Source of the DNA: Candidatus Mycobacterium methanotrophicum | Lineage (GTDB): Bacteria > Actinomycetota > Actinomycetes > Mycobacteriales > Mycobacteriaceae | DNA length: 64,000 nt | Assembly (NCBI RefSeq): GCF_023515995.1 | Contig: NZ_CP097320.1 | Coordinates: 124,001-188,000, forward strand | Reading direction: 5' to 3' | Shown here: piece by piece, positions 26,082 to 35,528 of the stretch | Position numbering within the stretch: the first letter of the stretch is position 1 | Layout of the letters: the number at the start of each line of letters is the position of its first letter | Notes under the pieces: model-generated | Database searches by the model: none | Seen by the model: the letters and a program-made list of their open reading frames with translations, nothing else | Told to the model about the DNA's origin: nothing | Made by a program: the position numbers and the translations under genes

Positions 26082-27182
26082 TTAGACGCGTTCGTAGTCG
26101 GTGAGGTCGGGCCGCTGCATGACTTCGCGGAACCGGCCGAAGCTCCATGGCCAGGCGGCGGGCACGCCCTGGTCGTCGAGATACCAGCCGTGGCAGCCGG
26201 TCACCCACACAGTCTTTCTGGCGGCAGCCACCCGCTCAGCCTCGAAGCGGGCCGTGGCCTGCCGGCTGGCGCTGATCCGGCGGGTCGCGCCGCCGCTCAG
26301 CAGCTCGATCAGCTGCGTCGCCGCGCCCACACGTCGTCGAGGCGCACGCCGCCGCGGCCGACCACCTCGCGCAGCAACGGGTCTTTCACGTTGTCCTCGA
26401 GGTCGGCGTCGCAGATCGCCTGCAGCATTTTCAGTTGCGGCGAGTCCGCGTCGACCACGGCGTCGGCGAAGTTCTGCACAAAGTTGGTGTTCAGCTCGTC
26501 CCGCAATGCGGTTAGCGCCGAGCGGTTTTGCCGGTAGCGGGCCCGGTCCTCTTCGGCGATGGGCGGGTTGTCCACCGGCAGGATCCACTGCGGGGTGCGC
26601 TGAACACGTGCATCTCGGCGACCGTGTCGGCGATGGCGCCGACGATCTGCACCGCCGACGATCCGGTGCCCACCACCCCGAGGCGGGCGCCCGCCAGCCG
26701 CACGTCGTGATCCCAACGGGAGTTGTGGGACACCCGGCCGGCGAACTCCTCGAGCCTATCGCGATGTCCGGGTAGCGGGGGTGGTGCAGCACGCCGGTGG
26801 CGGCGATGACGACGTCGGCTTCGTCGCTCTCGCCGGTCGACGTCTCGATGCGCCAACGATGTCGGTCGTATTGGAGGCGGCGCACCTCGGCGCCGTAACG
26901 GATCAGGGCGTCGGCGTCGCGGCCGCGCGCCACGTTCTCGAAGTAGGCGAGAATCTCAGCGCCCGGCGCAAACATGTGACTCCACTCCGGGTTGGGGGCG
27001 ACCGTGTAGCTGTACAGGTGGGCCGGCACGTCGCACGCGATCCCGGGATAGGTGTTCTCCCGCCAGGTTCCGCCGAGCCGGTCGGCCTTCTCATACACCG
27101 TGACATCGCTGAACCCAGCCTCGCGCAGCTTGATGGCGGCCAGCACCCCGGCCATCCCGGCGCCGACGATGACGAATCGCAC
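26082..27182 (-). pseudogene. flavin-containing (Baeyer-Villiger-type) monooxygenase, frameshifted and deleted
   Basis: The N-terminus is good: FVIVGAGMAGVLAAIKLREA (FAD site), RLGGTWRENTYPGIACDVPA, and HLYSYTVAPNPEWSHMFAPG, the class B monooxygenase pattern. The second nucleotide-binding motif (LGVVGTGSSAVQIVGAIA) is in another frame, PQWILPVDNPP in a third, and the C-terminus (GCHGWYLDDQGVPAAWPW) returns to the first. A stretch of 150 or more residues before the C-terminus is missing. It overlaps the end of the TetR operon and is clearly inactive. Confidence 0.85.
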
Positions 27183-27183
27183 G

Positions 27184-27870
27184 TCAGCTCTGCCCGCCCG
27201 ACGACGGTGCGGGCCGGGCAGCGGCCAGAAAAGGAGTCGGGCCGACATCTCGGGGTCGCAGCCCGTGAAGCACCAGCGAGACAACGAAATCGGCGACTTG
27301 TGATGCGGTGACGCCGTCGTCGGTGGACAGTCGCCGGTGCGCCAGCTGGCCGATCAGCGCCGCCAGCGTATAGGCGACCATCCGGGGCGGGCCGGCCACC
27401 ACCTCGCCGCGCTCCTGGCCGATGACGATGAAGGTTTCGATGTCGTCGATGAACCGCTCGTAGATGCCGCCGAGGTGCCTTTCGAACCGGTCACCTAACG
27501 CATAGGCGTCGCGGAACAGCAGCTTGACGCATGCCTTGTCAGCTTCGAAAAACTCCAATGTCGCCTGTACGGCGGTGCGAAACGACGCCTCGCCGTCGCT
27601 TTGCGGGCCCGCCCCCACAGCGGCGGTGACGTGAGCGCGCAGGGCCTGCTCCTCGACGGCCATCAACGCGTGGAACAGCTCGTCCTTGGAATTGAAATAC
27701 CAGTAGATAGACCCGTAGGCCAGCCCCGACTCTTTGGCGATATCGGCGATCTTGGTGGCGTGAAAACCCTTGTCGGCAAACACCTTTTTGGCGGCGGCCA
27801 TGATCTCGTCGCGGCGGGCCGACTTGTCCTCGTCACTGACCGCACGCCGCCGCCGGGTCGTGGTGCTCAT
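27184..27870 (-). CDS. TetR-family repressor (Rv1534-like)
   Basis: 228 residues. The N-terminal HTH (about 20-65) is ARRDEIMAAAKKVFADKGFH then IADIAKESGLAYGSIYWYF, typical of TetR proteins of lipid metabolism. The C-terminal ligand domain is helical. The start overlaps the nitronate monooxygenase stop (ATGA). A palindromic site at 29015-29034 upstream of that gene is the likely operator. The pairing with an Rv1533-like gene resembles Rv1533/Rv1534. Confidence 0.85.
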   Translation of the reverse strand: MSTTTRRRRAVSDEDKSARRDEIMAAAKKVFADKGFHATKIADIAKESGLAYGSIYWYFNSKDELFHALMAVEEQALRAHVTAAVGAGPQSDGEASFRTAVQATLEFFEADKACVKLLFRDAYALGDRFERHLGGIYERFIDDIETFIVIGQERGEVVAGPPRMVAYTLAALIGQLAHRRLSTDDGVTASQVADFVVSLVLHGLRPRDVGPTPFLAAARPAPSSGGQS

Positions 27871-28994
27871 CGCTGCACCAACTCGTCAAGGCGCTGCACC
27901 GCGTCGATGAACTCGTCGACCATCTCGAGCACCACCGAGCGGGCCGGCCGCACCTTGTTCAGCGAGCCGACCACCTGCCCGACAAAGTAGGTCGCCAGCT
28001 CGCGGGCCCGCGAATCCGGATTGCCGGCTGCCTGGTGGATACGCAGCTGTGGGTCGCCGATCAGCGCGCTTTGCAACGGCATGCCCAACGGCTCCGGGGT
28101 ATCGGACCGGTCCCACTCGTCGGTCCAGGCGGTGCGCAGCATCCGGGCCGGCTTGCCGGTCATCGACCGTGACCGCACCGTGTCTGAGGACGTGGCCGCC
28201 AAGAACTTGTCCTTGACCACCGGCGGCGTCTCGGCTTCCTCGGTGGTCAGCCACACCGACCCGCACCACACGCCCTCGGCGCCCAACGCCAACGCCGCGG
28301 CGACCTGCCGGCCGCGGGCGATGCCGCCCGCGGCCAAAACCGGCGTCGGCGACACGGCGTCCACCACCTCGGGGACCAGCACCATCGTCGCCACCTCCCC
28401 GGTGTGCCCACCGGCCTCGGTGCCCTGGGCGACGATCAGGTCGACGCCCGCGGCGGCGTGGCGCACCGCATGCTGCGTGGTGCCGGCCAGCGCCGCGACG
28501 ACGACGTCGTTGGCGTGGGCGCGCGCGACCAGGTCGGCCGGCGGCGGCCCCAGTGCGCTGGCGATCAGCTTCATGTCGTGGCCGAAGGCCACATCAAGCA
28601 GCGGCTGGTAGCCCTTCGGCGACACGTTGAGCCCGGCGCCGACCGGCAGCCGGTGTTCGTCGTCCGGCGCCGGAATGCCATAGCGGGCCAGCAGGTCGTC
28701 GAGGAACGCACGATGCTGCTCGGGCAGCAGCTCTCGGATTTGTTCGGCGTCGATCCCGCCGTCTTCTGCGCCCACATACTTGGGCGGCAACAGCAGGTCC
28801 ACCCCGTAGGGAAGACCGCCGGTCTGCTCGTCGATCCACGTCAGCTCCGCTTCCAGCCGGGCCGGGCTGTGCGCCACCGCGCCAAGGATCCCCAACCCGC
28901 CCGCTTTCGACACGGCCGCCACCACGTCGCGGCAGTGACTGAACGCGCAGATCGGGAACTCCACGCCGAGCATCTCGGCGACCCTGGTTCGCAT
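27867..28994 (-). CDS. nitronate monooxygenase / 2-nitropropane dioxygenase family (Rv1533-like)
   Basis: 375-residue FMN-binding TIM barrel. EFPICAFSHCRDVVAAVSKA and GGLGILGAVAHSP start the barrel. AGVDLIVAQGTEAGGHTGEV near 195 holds the family QGxEAGGH motif, and PVLAAGGIARGRQVAAALAL near 230 the phosphate-binding loop. Length matches Rv1533. Members oxidise nitronates or act as flavin enoyl reductases; the substrate is unknown. Start is ATG 28994, just downstream of the palindrome. Confidence 0.85.
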   Translation of the reverse strand: MRTRVAEMLGVEFPICAFSHCRDVVAAVSKAGGLGILGAVAHSPARLEAELTWIDEQTGGLPYGVDLLLPPKYVGAEDGGIDAEQIRELLPEQHRAFLDDLLARYGIPAPDDEHRLPVGAGLNVSPKGYQPLLDVAFGHDMKLIASALGPPPADLVARAHANDVVVAALAGTTQHAVRHAAAGVDLIVAQGTEAGGHTGEVATMVLVPEVVDAVSPTPVLAAGGIARGRQVAAALALGAEGVWCGSVWLTTEEAETPPVVKDKFLAATSSDTVRSRSMTGKPARMLRTAWTDEWDRSDTPEPLGMPLQSALIGDPQLRIHQAAGNPDSRARELATYFVGQVVGSLNKVRPARSVVLEMVDEFIDAVQRLDELVQR

Positions 28995-29014
28995 TTCGGC
29001 GACGCTACGGATTA

Positions 29015-29034
29015 TCGATTGACGTGTCAATCGA
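29015..29034. promoter_or_regulatory. palindromic operator, TetR type
   Basis: TCGATTGAC-GT-GTCAATCGA: perfect 9-bp arms with a 2-bp centre, lying exactly between the divergent starts of the nitronate monooxygenase (28994) and the thioesterase-like gene (29054). It is the expected form and place of an operator for the TetR protein encoded in the operon. Confidence 0.75.
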
Positions 29035-29053
29035 GTACGGTAGTGTGCCGGTC

Positions 29054-29311
29054 ATGGCCGATCCGTTGACCGACGAACAGCAGCACATGCACCGCCAAGC
29101 GGTGCGAGAACTCATGCCGACCACCCCGTTTCTGGCCGGCCTCGGCATCGTCTTCGAACGCTACGAGCCCGACGCCGCCAAGCAGTCGGACCTGCTGTGC
29201 CACGGGCGCACCGTGCGGCGGCGCAAGGAACTGACCTTCACCGAGATCACCGCCACCGACATCGACGGCAACGTCGTCGCACACGCGGTGCAGACCTACC
29301 GCATCGTCTGA
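29054..29311 (+). pseudogene. PaaI-like hotdog thioesterase, internally deleted
   Basis: 85 residues; full-length PaaI-type thioesterases have about 150. The N-terminal helix region (LTDEQQHMHRQAVRELMPTT) is followed at once by the C-terminal strands (SDLLCHGRTVRRRKELTFTE and AHAVQTYRIV). The middle, with the HGG catalytic/CoA-binding segment, is missing, though the frame is kept. It is probably inactive. It is divergent from the nitronate monooxygenase across the palindrome. Confidence 0.7.
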
Positions 29312-29339
29312 TTCTTGACGAGCCGGCGGACCAGGAGTG

Positions 29340-29931
29340 CGATGACGAAAAAGGCGCGGATGACTGAGCGACAACCGGCCCAGGTCGACGACCTCGACAC
29401 CCGGATCGAAGCATGCCACCGTCACCTTCGACGCGACGGCAGCGCGCCTGATCCGCACCGAGCGTGGCGCTGCGCAACTCCGCCGAGACATCGCGAATCT
29501 GGCGTGCATCGCCCTGGCCAACGAGAGCATAGGCGGGGCGCAGGCAGTGGGACTTCGTCGTCGTCACCGATAAGGCTCAGCTGCAGGAACTCTCAACGGT
29601 GTGGCAGGGCGCCGGCCATATCGCGGGGGCCGCGGCGGCGATCGCCTTGGTCCTGCCGGTGCCGCCCAGCGACCGCCGGAAGGTGACCGACCAATATGAC
29701 GTCGGGCAGGCCACCATGGCGATGATGATCGCGGCCACCGACTTGGGCATCGGCACCGGCCATTCGTCGGTGGGCGATCAGGACAAGGCACGTGAGATCC
29801 TCGGTGTCCCCGACGGTTACGAGGTGGCTTATCTGCTCGGCGTCGGCTATCCCGCTGACCGCCCGCTCAAGCCCATCCGCCAACCGAACCGGCGACCCTT
29901 CGACGAAGTCGTCCATCACGGACACTGGTGA
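29340..29931 (+). pseudogene. nitroreductase-family relic
   Basis: The open frame after an in-frame TAG at 29530 gives QWDFVVVTDKAQLQELSTVW, GQATMAMMIAATDLGIGTGH, and VPDGYEVAYLLGVGYP, all nitroreductase (FMN) features. The N-terminal RLIRTERGAAQLRRDI, which should form the FMN-binding start, is in another frame, and the segment joining them is damaged. The stop overlaps the start region of the methyltransferase gene. Confidence 0.75.
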
Positions 29932-29936
29932 AGCGC

Positions 29937-30695
29937 ATGACCGGCGATCACAATGGCGACTACGGAATCGACGGGTCGTTTCACACGGTGTCCGCGCGCG
30001 GCCAGGCGATCGGCGTCAGTGCGGCGTCGGCCGGCCTGGCGTTAACGGCCGGTATCAGCCTTGCGCGTGGCAGGGGTTTGACCGCTGCGCTGACCGGCGC
30101 CGCGTCCGTCGGCATCGCGGCAAGCGCCGCCCTCTACATCTATGCCACCAAAGCCGGCAAGTTCGAAGTCTGGAACCGCATCCTCGACGACCTGCAACTG
30201 CATGGTGACGAAACCCTGCTCGGCATGGGTTGCGGTCGAGGCGCGGTGTTGCTGGCGGCGGCCAAACGGCTGCCGCGTGGACACGCGATCGGCGTCGACC
30301 TCTGGCAGGCCGACCAGACCGACAACTCGCCCTCAGCCACCCTGACCAATGCGAAGCTGGAAAACGTCGCCGACCGCATCGAATTGCACACCGCCGACAT
30401 GACCGCACTACCGTTCGAGGACAACAGCTTTGACGCTATCGTCAGTAGCCTTGCCATTCACAATATTCCGGGCCACGACGGACGGCGGCGGGCCCTGAAC
30501 GAGGCGATGCGCGTCTTAAAGCCCAGCGGTCGCTTGGCTATCGCCGACCTGTGGGAAACCCGCCAACACGCCGAACATCTTCAAGAGCGCGGCTGGCAGC
30601 ACGTGCAGCGGCGCAGCGTCGGATGGCGCATGTGGTACGGCGGGCCGTGGATGTCCACGCATCTGATCACCGCGGCGAAACCCGTGTCGACGTAG
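29937..30695 (+). CDS. membrane-anchored class I SAM methyltransferase
   Basis: 252 residues from ATG 29937 (GTG 29928 also possible). Two hydrophobic helices at about 25-45 and 50-70 precede a methyltransferase domain. Motif I is TLLGMGCGRGAVLL near 100 and motif II GHAIGVDLWQ; post-motif segments are FEDNSFDAIVSSLAIHNIP and RVLKPSGRLAIADLW. The acceptor is unknown. It is convergent with the hemophore-like gene. Confidence 0.8.
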   Translation: MTGDHNGDYGIDGSFHTVSARGQAIGVSAASAGLALTAGISLARGRGLTAALTGAASVGIAASAALYIYATKAGKFEVWNRILDDLQLHGDETLLGMGCGRGAVLLAAAKRLPRGHAIGVDLWQADQTDNSPSATLTNAKLENVADRIELHTADMTALPFEDNSFDAIVSSLAIHNIPGHDGRRRALNEAMRVLKPSGRLAIADLWETRQHAEHLQERGWQHVQRRSVGWRMWYGGPWMSTHLITAAKPVST

Positions 30696-30716
30696 CCTTC
30701 GCCCCGCGCCAGCCGA

Positions 30717-31067
30717 TCAGTAGTTGTTGCAGGTGTTGGCGACCTGGTCGACAAGTCCGGCGAACTGCTGAACGTACGGCTGCGATTGGGGCTTGCTTTC
30801 CAGCTCCTCGGCGATCTGTCGGCGCTGATCCGGCGACGAGTCGAGGAATCCGCGCAACGCGGCCTGCGCCGTCGGCGACCCGTTCAATTGTGCGCCCGCG
30901 GCCGGCGATTGAGCATTCAGCGCCGACACCACCTGGGCGTAACTGCACGTGGTGTTGATGGCCGGGCTCAGGTCGGGATCGGCGGACGCTATGCCGGTCT
31001 GAGCGGTCAAGCCGACTGCCAGCATGCCCGCCGCGGCGGACAATCGGCTCAACGACAGCGTGATCAT
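30717..31067 (-). CDS. secreted hemophore-related protein
   Basis: 116 residues with a signal peptide (LSAAAGMLAVGLTAQTGIAS, cut near ASA-DP). The mature domain has two cysteines (TTCSYAQVVSALNAQSPAAG and VANTCNNY), fitting the mycobacterial hemophore-related family (Rv0203-like, TIGR04529). Ribosome-binding site GGGAGG lies 8 nt before ATG 31067. It probably binds heme or a similar ligand outside the membrane. Confidence 0.75.
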   Translation of the reverse strand: MITLSLSRLSAAAGMLAVGLTAQTGIASADPDLSPAINTTCSYAQVVSALNAQSPAAGAQLNGSPTAQAALRGFLDSSPDQRRQIAEELESKPQSQPYVQQFAGLVDQVANTCNNY

Positions 31068-31314
31068 GTGAAGAACCTCCCGATGCACCGCCCGACGGGC
31101 AACGGCGACCACAACAGCCTACCGACTTCGGCGGCAACCGCATCAGGTTCAATGCAGCATCCGGCAGCGGCGCGACGTCGTCGTTCCCGCATCGGTCCCT
31201 GGTCACCGCGACCAAGCCGAGCTGAACCACACGCAAACGCCGGGCCAACACCCGCAAAAGCTGCTGGTTGCCGCGGCGATGCGCGCAGCTTGCTCGCCTG
31301 CACTGTGGAATCCG

Positions 31315-31800
31315 ATGAAACTCACCAACGCGCTGCGGCACCCCCCGCTGGTTCCGCGCGTCGAAAAGCCCCGCGCCGAAGGCCAATTCCACCTTGCCGG
31401 CGGGCGCCGACTCGGCTACGCGGAGTTCGGCGACCCCGCCGGCCCGGTGGTGCTGTGGTTCCACAGCACCCTGGGCGCGCGCCGCCAATTCCCGATGCTC
31501 GGCCGGCGGGCCACCGAGAAGCTCGGCCTGCGGGTCATCATCGTGGAGCGCCCGGGCACCGGGCTCTCCGATTCCCACCGCTACGCCGCGGTGACCGACT
31601 GGGGCGCCGACATGGCCCAGGTGACCGATGCGCTCGACGCCGAGCGGCTGGGCATCGTGGGGACTGGTTCCGGTGAACTCCAGGGCGCGTGTCTGCACGG
31701 CGCTTTGCGCGACATGGTCGGGTTGCGACACGGTAACGGATGCATACCTAATCGAGGCTCAGCAGACGCATCAACCACATTCGCCACTATCGTCACATAA
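31315..31800 (+). pseudogene. alpha/beta-hydrolase, C-terminally truncated
   Basis: Residues 1-115 follow the alpha/beta-hydrolase pattern: GGRRLGYAEFGDPAGPVVLW, the FHSTLG oxyanion region, RVIIVERPGTGLSDSHRY, and DALDAERLGIVGTGSG where the G-x-S-x-G nucleophile elbow should be. The Ser elbow is damaged and everything after it is lost, replaced by about 45 unrelated residues. The typical length is about 280-300 residues. Confidence 0.7.
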
Positions 31801-31847
31801 GCCAACGGCGGGCGCCAGTGCGACGGCCCGCCCCTGGGAGGTGGGAT

Positions 31848-33302
31848 ATGTCGGCGATGCGGCGAATCGTTTCAATATCGGTGGCGTCGGCGGCTGCAGT
31901 CGGACTGGTCGTTCCGATCGGCGTCGCACCGCCCGCGTTCGCCACACCGTGCAGCGCCCCCGAAGCGAACGGCCCAGCCCCTGCCGCGCTTCCGGACATG
32001 CCCTCGCCGGCGCCGGTGGTCGCGCCGCCGACGGGACGTCGGCCCCGAGGTACCAATGACCATGCGCCGCTACCGAAATTGGGCCCGCTGATCCAGTCCT
32101 TCGGCTCCCTGCTGAAACCGCTTACTCAAAACCCTGCGCAGCTTCAGGCGGCGGTGACACCGGGGCCCACACCGCCGGGCGCGGCCATCCCACAATCCCC
32201 GGACGCTAACCAGGCCGTTCCGAACGCAGCGCCGATGCCGCCTCCAGCCGCCGCCGGCATCGCCGGGGCTCCGACTTCACTCGTCGACTTCGTGACCGGG
32301 CCGAACAGCCCGAACAAGACCCTCGACAGGTTCGGTATCTCGGGAACTGACCTCGGGATACCCTGGGACAACGGCGATCCCGGCACTCATCAGGTTTTGA
32401 TGGCGTTCGGCGACACCTTCGGCTATTGCAGCGTGCACGGCCAGCAATGGCGGTACAACGTGCTGTTCCGCAGCCAGGATCACGATCTGAGCCAGGGTAT
32501 CCACGTCGCGGACGGGGTGCCCCACAACCCGTACTCCGGTTCACCGGTCTGGGCGCCGGGCCTGTCGAAACAGGTCCTCAACAGCATCCATAAGGCGTCG
32601 CACGAGACGGGAATCATCCCGACCTCAGCCATCTCCCTGGGCAGAACGCAGTACATGAACTTCATGTCCATCAGGAACTGGGGCCGCGACGGCGAATGGT
32701 CGACGAACTATTCGGGAATCGCGAGATCCGTTGACAACGGCCAGACTTGGGGCGTCTTCCCCGGCACCATCCGGCTGGCCGCCGCGGACACTGTCCCGGG
32801 CGGCCGGTACTTCCCCGGCAATGAGAACTTCCAGATGGGGGCATTCATGAAGGGACAGGACGGTTATCTCTATTCGATCGGAACTCCGTCCGGTCGCAAT
32901 GGTCCGGCGTTTCTGTCGCGGGTTCAGCCGAATTTTCTGCCCGACCTGACCAAGTACCAGTACTGGAACGGCGAAGGAAAGGGCTGGGTTGCGCGGGACC
33001 CGAGTGCGGCCACGCCGATTTTTCCGGGGCCGGTCGGTGAAATGTCAGCGCAGTACAACGACTATCTCAAGCAATACCTGGCGCTCTACACCAACGGCGG
33101 CAGCAATGATGTGGTGGCCCGGACGGCGCCGTCGCCGGAAGGACCCTGGAGTCCGGAGCAACCGCTGGTGTCGTCATTTTCGATGCCGGGCGGTATTTAC
33201 GCGCCGATGATCCATCCCTGGTCGTCAGGACGAGACCTGTACTTCAACCTGTCGCTGTGGTCGGCATATGACGTGATGCTGATGCACACCGTGTTGCCGT
33301 AG
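31848..33302 (+). CDS. secreted DUF4185-domain protein, candidate D-arabinanase
   Basis: 484 residues from ATG 31848 with GGGAGG 8 nt upstream. Signal peptide (ISVASAAAVGLVVPIGVAPP, cut after AFA), a Pro/Ala-rich linker (about 40-145), then DUF4185 (about 155-484). The domain has DFVTGPNSPNKTLDRFGISG, the FGDTFGYCSVHG acidic segment, and repeated beta-propeller-like motifs (GPWSPEQPLV, YAPMIHPW). DUF4185 has been described as a family of mycobacterial endo-D-arabinanases, including Rv3707c and Rv1754c. That activity on this member is inference. Confidence 0.8.
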   Translation: MSAMRRIVSISVASAAAVGLVVPIGVAPPAFATPCSAPEANGPAPAALPDMPSPAPVVAPPTGRRPRGTNDHAPLPKLGPLIQSFGSLLKPLTQNPAQLQAAVTPGPTPPGAAIPQSPDANQAVPNAAPMPPPAAAGIAGAPTSLVDFVTGPNSPNKTLDRFGISGTDLGIPWDNGDPGTHQVLMAFGDTFGYCSVHGQQWRYNVLFRSQDHDLSQGIHVADGVPHNPYSGSPVWAPGLSKQVLNSIHKASHETGIIPTSAISLGRTQYMNFMSIRNWGRDGEWSTNYSGIARSVDNGQTWGVFPGTIRLAAADTVPGGRYFPGNENFQMGAFMKGQDGYLYSIGTPSGRNGPAFLSRVQPNFLPDLTKYQYWNGEGKGWVARDPSAATPIFPGPVGEMSAQYNDYLKQYLALYTNGGSNDVVARTAPSPEGPWSPEQPLVSSFSMPGGIYAPMIHPWSSGRDLYFNLSLWSAYDVMLMHTVLP

Positions 33303-33311
33303 GCGACGACG

Positions 33312-35528
33312 TCAGGAGGCCGCCTCAGGCACATTGAAACTCATGCTCACCGTGGTTCCCGAAGGGGTGCAGTCCATCTCGAGCCAGTCGCTGACCGTCC
33401 GGATCAGCACCAGTCCGCGTCCGCGGAGGCCGGGGTCGGCCGGCGCTGCTTTCCACGAACCTTTGTCGATGACCCGCACGTGCACTCGGGCACCGTCGTT
33501 TTCACCTTCGATCTCAACCTTGCCCGGCCTATGGCCGCGGTAGGCGTGCTCGACGCTGTTAGCGGCCGCCTCGTTGACCGCCAAAACGATGTCGGCGGCC
33601 ATCCCGTCGGGAATCGCGGCGGCTTGCAGCCATGCAGCCAGCTGATGTCGGGCGCCACTTAATTGCTCGGCCGCTGCGGGTTTCACAATCTTCAGCGGGG
33701 CGTAAGGGTGCCGGTAGACGACGAGCGCGATGTCATCGTCGTATCCGGTTGGCGGTGCCAGCTCGCGCAGGACCGCGTCCGCGACGCGGTCGACGGGCAG
33801 ATGCATCCCGCCGGCCACAGTAGCACTGACCCGCGCAAGCCCGTCGTCGATTGTCGCGTCGCGCCGCTCAACCAATCCGTCGGTGTAGAGCATCAAAGTC
33901 GAGCCCGACGGGAGAACCACCGACGATTGTGGGCGAAGGTCCTTGCGGCGCACGGCCAGCGGTACCGAGCGAGCGTCAGAGAGCAGGACCGGCTCGGACT
34001 GAGGTGCAGCCAGCAGAGCCGGTAGGTGGCCGGCGCAGCTATAACGGAATTCAGCGGATTCGGTGTTCAGGATCGCGAGAAAGACCGTGGTGCAGAAGGC
34101 GTCCGGGATCAGCTCGGCTACGGCGTCAAGGTCTTCGAGCAGCTTCGCGGGCTCAGCGCCGGTGAGCAGCAGCGCCCGCGCGGAGCTGCGAAGCTGACCC
34201 ATCACCGCGGCGGCTGAAAGGCCGCTTCCCACACAGTCTCCGACGATGATGCCGATCCGATGATCATCGACCCGCAATACGTCGTACCAGTCGCCGCCGA
34301 TCTCCAGGGGCGGGACCGCGGGTTCGTAGCGAACCGCGAAGCCCGGCGGAAGCTCGGTCGGCGCCAGCATCGCGTGCTGCAACGTCAGCGATGTTTCGCG
34401 TGCGGACTCAAACTGGCGCACGTGCTGGATTGCCAACCCCAGATGACCGGCGAGCACGGTGGCCAGCAGCCGATCCTCGGCGCTCACCCGGCGTGGCGCC
34501 CGCAGTTCCAGCCACAATCCGACATCCCCACCGCCGGTGAGCACCGCGACGATTCCGTGTGCCATGCCCGAGTTGTCCGGGGATTCGATCGGCTGGACGG
34601 TGAGTGGTAACTGATGACGGGCCTGCTGAAATATCTGCCGCAGCGCGGGATCCAGTTGGCGCCACGGCAGCGTGGCGCTTTCTCCGGCCACCTGAATCGT
34701 CGGGTCGCCGCCGTCGTTCGTCGGCCACACGGCGGCCACCACCCGATGTACATCGAGCGCGTTGCGACACTCATCGAGGGTGATTGCCAGCACTTCGGCC
34801 ATGCTTTTGGCGACGCCAACCGCGGTGGCCAGGCGTAGCACCGCGTTTTCCCGTGCCGCGAAGGCGCGTTCGGCGGTGATGTCGCGCATCGTCCCGACGT
34901 ACACGTCGTGATCGGCGACGTGTGTCGTCACCCGGTTGATAGTGACCGCCACCCACTCCAGGCGACTGTCTCGATGGCGGATCGCCGTCTCGTAGTGGAC
35001 TTGGTTCTCCTGATTGAGACGCGATTGTTGTAACAGCGCCGCCTTCTTGTCCACCAACCACGGATGCGGCCACCGGTACGGGACGCCGTGGGCCGGGTAG
35101 CCGGTGATCTTGGCGAAAGCGTCGTTGACCTCCGTGACGGCTCCTTCGTGGTTGGCAACGAAGAATCCCTCCTGCAGCGAATTCACCAATGCGTCGCGGA
35201 ACTCGTCGCGATCGGCAAGGTCTTCGGCTCGGGCCCGCTGTTGCTCGTAACGCTTTGTCCCGTCGAGGAATCCGCGGGTCGCGACGTCGAGTGGGGCCAG
35301 CGTCTGCAGTAGGAAGGCCAGAGCTGCCGGTCGGTCGAAGTACGGATCCTGCGCGAGCTCGTCGACCAGTTGGAAATGGTTCTCGATGATGCCCAGCGTG
35401 CTGATGCGCATCTGCAAGGCCAGGCGTCCGAGTTCGTGGCCGAAGGCGAGCTCTTCCTCGCCACGCTCCTGCAGGTAGGTGCGCAGGGCTGCGGCGTACC
35501 TGGCATGGAAGTCGCCCGGCTCAGTCAT
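33312..35528 (-). CDS. rsbU: RsbU-type output phosphatase: RsbU_N-PAS-GAF-PP2C-HATPase fusion
   Basis: 738 residues. Regions in order: N-terminal helical domain of the RsbRD/RsbU type (1-95); PAS (about 110-225, GFFVANHEGAVTEVNDAF); GAF (about 235-385); SpoIIE/PP2C phosphatase (about 395-600: GGDWYDVLRVDDHRIGIIVG, GDCVGSGLS, LMLYTDGLVERRD, GYDDDIALVVY with metal Asp residues); C-terminal RsbW-like ATPase (615-735: NEAAANSVEHAY, DPGLRGRGLVLIRTVSDWLE). It can thus dephosphorylate an anti-sigma antagonist and carries its own kinase-like domain. In stressosome systems RsbT binds RsbU to activate it. Start ATG overlaps the stop of a repeat-encoded mini-ORF. There is no STAS domain, unlike Rv1364c. 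Confidence 0.88.
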   Translation of the reverse strand: MTEPGDFHARYAAALRTYLQERGEEELAFGHELGRLALQMRISTLGIIENHFQLVDELAQDPYFDRPAALAFLLQTLAPLDVATRGFLDGTKRYEQQRARAEDLADRDEFRDALVNSLQEGFFVANHEGAVTEVNDAFAKITGYPAHGVPYRWPHPWLVDKKAALLQQSRLNQENQVHYETAIRHRDSRLEWVAVTINRVTTHVADHDVYVGTMRDITAERAFAARENAVLRLATAVGVAKSMAEVLAITLDECRNALDVHRVVAAVWPTNDGGDPTIQVAGESATLPWRQLDPALRQIFQQARHQLPLTVQPIESPDNSGMAHGIVAVLTGGGDVGLWLELRAPRRVSAEDRLLATVLAGHLGLAIQHVRQFESARETSLTLQHAMLAPTELPPGFAVRYEPAVPPLEIGGDWYDVLRVDDHRIGIIVGDCVGSGLSAAAVMGQLRSSARALLLTGAEPAKLLEDLDAVAELIPDAFCTTVFLAILNTESAEFRYSCAGHLPALLAAPQSEPVLLSDARSVPLAVRRKDLRPQSSVVLPSGSTLMLYTDGLVERRDATIDDGLARVSATVAGGMHLPVDRVADAVLRELAPPTGYDDDIALVVYRHPYAPLKIVKPAAAEQLSGARHQLAAWLQAAAIPDGMAADIVLAVNEAAANSVEHAYRGHRPGKVEIEGENDGARVHVRVIDKGSWKAAPADPGLRGRGLVLIRTVSDWLEMDCTPSGTTVSMSFNVPEAAS

